Positions 6,792 through 10,297 of a stretch of 10,297 nt of DNA are shown here, piece after piece. Made by a program: the position numbers and the translations under genes. Every line of letters begins with the position of its first letter. The first letter of the stretch is position 1. The DNA comes from Chloroflexi bacterium UBA6077 (GTDB lineage: Bacteria; Chloroflexota; UBA6077): positions 72,254 to 82,550 of the forward strand of contig DIXP01000096.1 in the NCBI GenBank assembly GCA_002436065.1. The letters are read 5' to 3'. Under the pieces are notes generated by a model. That model had not been told where the DNA came from, ran no database searches, and saw only the letters and a program-made list of their open reading frames with translations.

Positions 6792-6826
6792 ATGAATGTA
6801 TTCATAAATGAATACATTCATATTGT
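6787..6826. promoter_or_regulatory. 40-bp palindrome, tandem TetR operators
   Basis: Two 19-base arms, 6787-6805 (ACAATATGAATGTATTCAT) and 6808-6826, are exact reverse complements around a central AA. Each arm also contains its own near-palindrome: ATGAATGTATTCAT at 6792-6805 and ATGAATACATTCAT at 6808-6821. That is two 14-bp dyads with centres 16 bp apart. It overlaps the -10 box and the predicted transcription start just upstream of a TetR gene. TetR dimers bind dyads of this size, so two dimers side by side is the natural reading. Binding itself is inferred. Confidence 0.75.
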
Positions 6827-6841
6827 GTTTGGGGTGTCTTT

Positions 6842-7459
6842 ATGGGAGGGTTAAGAGAAAAAAGGAAGAACGAATCCAGAGAAAGAATCCTTGCTGCTTC
6901 AAAAGAAGTTTTTTTCACCAAAGGTTACTCCAACACGACGATTGAAGAAATTGCGGAAAAGGCAGGCATCGGCGTTGGGACCGTGTATAACTTCTTCAAG
7001 ACCAAGGCTGATATCCTCATTTCCGTGGTGGCTGGGGAGGCAGGTGCCGAGAATTATCAACTGGAGGATATCGGGCTCGAACAGGGCATCATAGACATTG
7101 TTATGAATTTTACCTGGCAGTCTTTCGGAAAGCTGAAATATCTGAACAAAAAAGTCTGGAAAGAGCTGCTATCAGCCGTGTTCAGTCTGCAAAAATCCGA
7201 AAACAGGCTCTTCAAGGGGCTGACCAGCTTGGACTTCAAATACATTGAGAAACTGAAAGCGCTCCTGCTTGATCTCAGAGAGCGAGGTGCATTGGCGCTG
7301 GATTATGATATAGATTCGGCTTCCATGGCTGTTTACGGCACATTCCTCACCCAGTTTCTCCTATATATCTACAGTGACGAAATGACGCTTGAACAGTTGG
7401 AGCGGGGTATCCGCAGGCAGGTCGGATTTATTTTCGGAAGGAGAGTCGAGCGTGGATAA
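6842..7459 (+). CDS. TetR/AcrR-family transcriptional regulator
   Basis: The 205-residue protein has a canonical TetR N-terminal DNA-binding domain. RERILAASKEVFFTKGYSNT (13-32) leads into the helix-turn-helix TIEEIAEKAGIGVGTVYNFF (33-52) and KTKADI. The rest is helical with no family-specific signature, so the ligand is unknown; a long hydrophobic C-terminal half is typical of small-molecule binding. Start is ATG 6842, with GGGGTG about five bases upstream. The upstream 40-bp palindrome over the promoter indicates autorepression. The stop (TAA 7457-7459) overlaps the start of the glycosyltransferase by eight bases, so the two are co-transcribed and probably translationally coupled. Base composition is more AT-rich than gyrA or the IS remnants, suggesting transfer. 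Confidence 0.92.
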   Translation: MGGLREKRKNESRERILAASKEVFFTKGYSNTTIEEIAEKAGIGVGTVYNFFKTKADILISVVAGEAGAENYQLEDIGLEQGIIDIVMNFTWQSFGKLKYLNKKVWKELLSAVFSLQKSENRLFKGLTSLDFKYIEKLKALLLDLRERGALALDYDIDSASMAVYGTFLTQFLLYIYSDEMTLEQLERGIRRQVGFIFGRRVERG

Positions 7460-8696
7460 AAAAGTATTGTTGTTTGCCCCATGTGCATATAACCTGGCGG
7501 AAACGACCCGAATGATTCAGATTGCCAAAGGCGTTTCTGAGCATGAACGTGCTGGAGAATGCTTTGATATTCAGTTTATCTCGGAAGGTGGCGATTTTGA
7601 ATATCTTATTGAAAACACCGGCTTCCCATTGAAAACACTCGAGCCTCGCGTCACGCCTGAAAAAGTGGATTATCTTTATAGACTCGACAAAGCCGAGACC
7701 TTAGGCTCAGCTTTCACCCTTAATGAATTGATTGAGAAGATTGACAACGAACTTGAATATCTTCGGTCGGTAAGACCGGCGGCAATTGTTACGGGTTCAT
7801 ATGTCACCATGCCGTTGACACATAAAATCCTCGGAGTGCCTCTCGTCTGGGTGGTTCAATCCACCTGGCTTGAGGATTTCTTTGCGAATGGCGCCGGAAT
7901 GACTGAAGACATACGTTTTCTACCAATAAAAAAACTTGTTGACTTCTTTATCTTTAAGTTAATTGATATCTGGATGAAGATTAGCTTGATCAATCCCCTT
8001 AATAAAGCAGCTGTGCATTATAATGTTGAAGAATTCAAGACTATATTCGAGTACTGGCATGGTGATCTAAATCTTGTGGCTGAGCCTTCCGACTTTACGG
8101 GCGCCAATTTGCCGCCAGATTATCGCTTTATTGGCCCGGTTATTGCACAAGAGAATTTCCCAATACCACAGGAGGTTCTGGATATCCCTCGCGACAAACC
8201 GCTTATTTATTTTGCCATGGGCAGTTCCGGAACGCCTGAGATCGTTAAAAAGATACTTGAGAGCTTTGCCGGCAAACCATATCGCGTCATTGCGCCTGTT
8301 AAAGCACTCTTAAAATCCATCCCGAACATACATATTCCGGAAAATGTTTTACTCACAGACTGGCTGCCCGCCCATCAGGTAAATAAAATGGCCGATCTTT
8401 CGGTCATTCATGGAGGTATTGGCACCATCATGACTGCGGCATATGCGGGAAAACCGATTGTCGGCGTCGGAATGCAGCCTGAGCAGAGTTCAAACCTCGC
8501 TGCCATTGAACGAAAAGGTTTTGCCATACGAATTCCAAAATCAGGCGACCCTTCAAAGAAAATTCATAAAGCAATTCAATTCTTATTGAAAAACGAGGAA
8601 GCAAAACAGAAAGCTAAGGATTTTTCCGAGTCACTCAAGCAGTGGGATGGGCCGTATAAAGCAGCCGAGATACTTTATGAAGAATTTGGAAGTTGA
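7452..8696 (+). CDS. GT-B fold glycosyltransferase (UGT/MGT-like, family 1/28)
   Basis: The 414-residue protein has the C-terminal nucleotide-sugar-binding half of UDP-glycosyltransferase-like enzymes. LIYFAMGSSGTPEIVKKILE (251-270) opens the second Rossmann domain, LLTDWLPAHQV (300-310) precedes the donor site, and VIHGGIGTIMTAAYAGKPIV (318-337) with QPEQSSNLAA (342-351) is the donor-binding motif. The N-terminus is LLFAPCAYNLAET rather than the usual Gly/His-rich acceptor-side loop. Acceptor and sugar are unknown; candidates are a lipid or a toxic small molecule sensed by the adjacent TetR. The start is GTG 7452: it has GGAAGGAG eight bases upstream, and the tandem paralogue begins at the same residue (MDKRILLFAP against VDKKVLLFAP). 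An in-frame ATG at 7389 lies inside tetR without such support. No signal peptide is seen. Residues 155-185 include a hydrophobic aromatic stretch that may contact membrane. Confidence 0.87.
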   Translation: MDKKVLLFAPCAYNLAETTRMIQIAKGVSEHERAGECFDIQFISEGGDFEYLIENTGFPLKTLEPRVTPEKVDYLYRLDKAETLGSAFTLNELIEKIDNELEYLRSVRPAAIVTGSYVTMPLTHKILGVPLVWVVQSTWLEDFFANGAGMTEDIRFLPIKKLVDFFIFKLIDIWMKISLINPLNKAAVHYNVEEFKTIFEYWHGDLNLVAEPSDFTGANLPPDYRFIGPVIAQENFPIPQEVLDIPRDKPLIYFAMGSSGTPEIVKKILESFAGKPYRVIAPVKALLKSIPNIHIPENVLLTDWLPAHQVNKMADLSVIHGGIGTIMTAAYAGKPIVGVGMQPEQSSNLAAIERKGFAIRIPKSGDPSKKIHKAIQFLLKNEEAKQKAKDFSESLKQWDGPYKAAEILYEEFGS

Positions 8697-8703
8697 ATAA
8701 ATA

Positions 8704-8709
8704 AGGAGG
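8704..8709 (+). promoter_or_regulatory. Shine-Dalgarno of the second glycosyltransferase copy
   Basis: AGGAGG lies nine bases before ATG 8719. The following GTCGAGC is identical to the leader before the GTG start of the first copy (GTCGAGC at 7445-7451). The duplication therefore included the ribosome-binding region, and both starts are confirmed by the shared leader. Confidence 0.75.
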
Positions 8710-8718
8710 GGGTCGAGC

Positions 8719-8889
8719 ATGGACAAAAGAATACTGTTGTTTGCGCCTGCTGCTTATAATCTTGCCGAGACCAGCCGTATGGTGGAAATCGCCAAGGGCG
8801 TTCGTAATCATCCCGAAGCCGCGGAGGTCTTCGAAATTCGTCTTATCTCGGAAGGCGGACAGTTTGAAGAATTGGTAAAAGACAACGGG
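8719..8889 (+). pseudogene. Second glycosyltransferase copy, truncated by IS701 remnant
   Basis: The first 57 residues (MDKRILLFAPAAYNLAETSR through ELVKDNG) match the start of the preceding glycosyltransferase at about 35 of 57 positions by eye, including the motif LLFAP-AYNLAET. After residue 57 the frame abruptly becomes CRTYSGWAWW and continues through antisense IS701 transposase sequence to 9108, so the homologous part ends at about 8889. The paralogues differ enough that the duplication is old or the pair was acquired already diverged. The rest of the gene is not found to the right of the IS remnant in this window. Only the N-terminal acceptor-side segment could be made, so it is non-functional as a transferase. 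Confidence 0.85.
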
Positions 8890-8901
8890 TGCCGCACTTA
8901 T

Positions 8902-9375
8902 TCAGGTTGGGCCTGGTGGCGACGACTCCAGCCTGGACAGTCGCTTCTTGTAATGGCCACGTCTTGCCCTGGCCTGGTGCCGTCGCCGTCAGACCGACCA
9001 TTCCAAGGCGAAGGCCACCTCTTCCTCGTGCCCTCGGGCCATCGCCACTGCCACTATCAGCCGCCGGACCTCCGGCGCCGTCACCGGGATCAAGGGCTCT
9101 TCCTCTAAGCTGCGCTGGCTCCCCCCTTTTGTGCCATTCTGGTGCGGGTGGCGACAAGGAAGGCATAGGCCAATAGGGACAGGGTGATGTGTCGGTACCA
9201 GCCTGCCCAATGCCTGACTTCGTACTCGTCCAGCCCTGCCTCCCCTTTGGCTTCCTCGATGCCCTCCTCAATGGCCCAGCGCCTTCCAGCCACGTGCGCC
9301 AGTTCCTGAAGGGTGGTCTGTGCCGGCCCGAACACCACGTAGTAGGCCAGGTCGGTAGGATCGGCTAAGCATGTA
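8902..9375 (-). pseudogene. IS701-family transposase remnant, 3' part with frameshift and nonsense codon
   Basis: The frame starting near 9375 gives DPTDLAYYVVFGPAQTTLQE, then VAGRRWAIEEGIEEAKGEAG (with the late catalytic Glu region), then YEVRHWAGWYRHITLSLLAY, typical of the C-terminal half of IS701 (IS4-like) transposases. It ends at TAG after MAQKGGASAA. Adding one G to the six-G tract at 9121-9126 restores the normal continuation EEEPLIPVTAPEVRRLIVAV. Further on, a TGA at 8991-8989 sits where family members have Trp: the frame continues RRRHQARARRGHYKKR and reaches its own stop at 8904-8902. The N-terminal half is absent, as homology begins exactly at DPTDL beside the inverted-repeat element. 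It has been dead for some time; the single-base slip could alternatively be a sequencing error. Confidence 0.85.
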
Positions 9376-9464
9376 TCCATAAGTCTGGCACGCCCGACCG
9401 GGCACCCCCTAACCGCCAGACGCGGTGAATGGGACATGCCTTTGTAATGGATACGTGCTTAGCC
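9363..9464. mobile_element. 102-bp MITE-like element with 18-bp inverted ends
   Basis: GGCTAAGCATGTATCCAT at 9363-9380 is the reverse complement of 9447-9464 with 17 of 18 matches. Inside lie a second dyad (GTCTGGC 9383-9389 with GCCAGAC 9415-9421) and a tight hairpin (GCCCG-AC-CGGGC 9392-9403), so one strand can fold almost end to end. A TC dinucleotide flanks both sides (9361-9362, 9465-9466), too short to prove target duplication. IS701 homology ends exactly at its left edge. It may be a non-autonomous element, or two opposed ends of elements brought together. Confidence 0.5.
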
Positions 9465-9693
9465 TCAACCATCAACGATGGGCAACCCATGGGCGTGGCC
9501 GTTGACCAATATGCCCACCGATCCGAGGCGAATATGGCCCCGACAGAAACTGCAGCAATATCAAGAACATCCCCAATCCGTGGATTGGTGCGTGCGGGTT
9601 CACCTGGTGGGTGAATGAGAAGGGATGGGTAGGGGTTAGGGGAAAGGACAAGGGGTCATCTTCCGGGTAGACTATGGGTCTCGGGAGGTGGAG
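9465..9693. other. Region upstream of IS1380 transposase, no confident gene
   Basis: Both strands have short open frames here (plus 9429-9614; minus from about 9650 to 9367), neither with a Shine-Dalgarno, a strong codon bias or a family I recognise. A G-rich segment at 9622-9642 contains four G-runs of 3, 3, 4 and 4 separated by loops of 2, 2 and 3 bases. The left terminus of the IS1380 element should lie somewhere in 9465-9680, but I cannot identify its inverted repeat without the other end. Confidence 0.4.
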
Positions 9694-10297
9694 ATGGCTA
9701 GGCGGAAGATACTACCGAATGCATTGGATATTGACTTTCGAGGGGGGCTGACCGACGAAGTAACGCCTCATGCTGGAGTGGCGCTCTTGGTGGAGTTGGG
9801 TCGGGTCAGCGGAGTGATGGGAGCGGCGGAGAAGCATCTGCCGGCGAAGATGAACCCGAAGGGGCTGGGGCAGGGGCAGATGGTGGAGACCTTCGTGCTG
9901 CTGAGTGCCCTGGGAGGGGAGTGTGTGGAGGATTTGACCAATCTCAGGCGGGACCGAGGGCTGGCGGCGATCCTGGGATACGACCTGCCGGCAGCGTCAA
10001 CGGGGCGGCAGTGGCTAGAGCGCAGCTTTCATGAGGAGAAGGTGCTAGCCCAGCGTCCATTGCAGGGAAGCTTCATTCCCGAGGAGTCGGCGGGGTTGGC
10101 TGGGCTGGGGGTGGTGCGAGACCACTCGGTGAGAAGCTACGTCACGGCGGCCAAGCCGGATGGGGAGGTGACTCTGGACGTGGATGCCCACCTGGTGGAG
10201 TCGAGCAAGCGGGAAGCCCTGCCGACCTATGAAGGGTTTCGGGGGTACCAGCCGATGCTGGTGGTGTGGGCTGAGTGTCAACAACGGTTTGAAATTC
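9694..10297 (+). CDS. IS1380-family transposase, 5' part (runs off window)
   Basis: The frame is open from ATG 9694 to the window end, 201 codons. The start is MARRKILPNALDIDF, followed by the helical LTPHAG-type segment GLTDEVTPHAGVALLVELGR. Later come VETFVLLSALGGECVEDL, RDRGLAAILGYDLPAASTGR, and TLDVDAHLVESSKREALP, where Asp162/Asp164 include the first catalytic acid of the DDE domain. GYQPMLVVWAE, characteristic of IS1380 transposases, follows. GGGAGG five bases upstream supports the start. After VVWAE the last residues CQQRFEI do not look like the usual family continuation, so the gene may be disrupted near 10277; too little is visible to decide. No stop or frameshift is seen in the visible part. 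Confidence 0.85.
   Translation, partial: MARRKILPNALDIDFRGGLTDEVTPHAGVALLVELGRVSGVMGAAEKHLPAKMNPKGLGQGQMVETFVLLSALGGECVEDLTNLRRDRGLAAILGYDLPAASTGRQWLERSFHEEKVLAQRPLQGSFIPEESAGLAGLGVVRDHSVRSYVTAAKPDGEVTLDVDAHLVESSKREALPTYEGFRGYQPMLVVWAECQQRFEI

Noticed and set aside
7389..7451. Earlier ATG start for the first glycosyltransferase
   Set aside because: It lies inside tetR without a ribosome-binding site, and the paralogue starts at the residue matching GTG 7452 with the same GTCGAGC leader.
8989..8991. TGA read as tryptophan (alternative genetic code)
   Set aside because: gyrA and the lyase gene both end at TGA stops in this window, and the IS701 remnant carries another independent lesion, so it is an ordinary nonsense mutation.
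9367..9650. Minus-strand open frame reading GDVLDIAAVSVGAIFASDRW and on through the inverted-repeat element
   Set aside because: It looks protein-like, but it has no start signal, no recognisable family and no codon bias, and an overlapping plus frame is equally open.

Overview
The window looks like a chromosomal segment of a GC-rich, probably free-living bacterium. It has a compact housekeeping block at the left and a long accessory stretch rich in broken insertion sequences at the right. The GyrA sequence (GNYHPHGEAVIYP around the quinolone site, DGDPPAAMRYTEAR at the catalytic tyrosine) resembles GyrA proteins I associate with Chloroflexota/Dehalococcoidia and some planctomycete-like lineages. 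That assignment is inference from memory, not a search result.

Housekeeping block (1-3811, all minus strand). In transcription order this holds an isocitrate lyase/PEP mutase superfamily enzyme (GTG start at 3811), then a short Phd/YefM-type antitoxin (true start 2886), then gyrA (2651-78). The antitoxin has its own textbook promoter (TTGACA-17-TATACT) whose -10 lies inside the palindrome CCTATAGTATAGG. Only 4 nt separate the antitoxin stop codon from the gyrA start, and the gyrA Shine-Dalgarno overlaps that stop. gyrA therefore appears translationally coupled to an orphan antitoxin and driven by an apparently autoregulated promoter.

IS graveyard (about 3920-6765). An IS1182-family transposase on the minus strand has lost its N-terminus and is frameshifted by a 26-bp unit present 2.8 times. 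Removing the two extra units (52 bp) would restore the frame. It abuts the 3' end of a plus-strand DUF4143-type ATPase gene. After a mostly non-coding gap comes a plus-strand coding fragment of unknown function, cut at about 6101 by the remnant of an IS21-family istA that is truncated at both ends.

Regulated accessory module (6763-8889, plus strand, visibly AT-richer than its surroundings). A TTGACA-17-TACAAT promoter overlaps a near-perfect 40-bp palindrome made of two adjacent 14-bp operator-like sites. It precedes a TetR-family regulator, which overlaps the start of a GT-B glycosyltransferase. A tandem second copy of the glycosyltransferase follows and breaks off after about 57 codons at an IS701-family remnant. 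This looks like a transferred, self-regulated tetR-GT-GT operon later damaged by insertion sequences.

Right end (8890-10297). The IS701 transposase remnant is on the minus strand and carries a one-base slip in a G tract and a Trp-to-TGA nonsense codon. Next come a 102-bp MITE-like element with 18-bp inverted termini, a short region with a G-quadruplex motif, and the 5' part of an IS1380-family transposase that runs off the window. No rRNA, tRNA or CRISPR array is visible.
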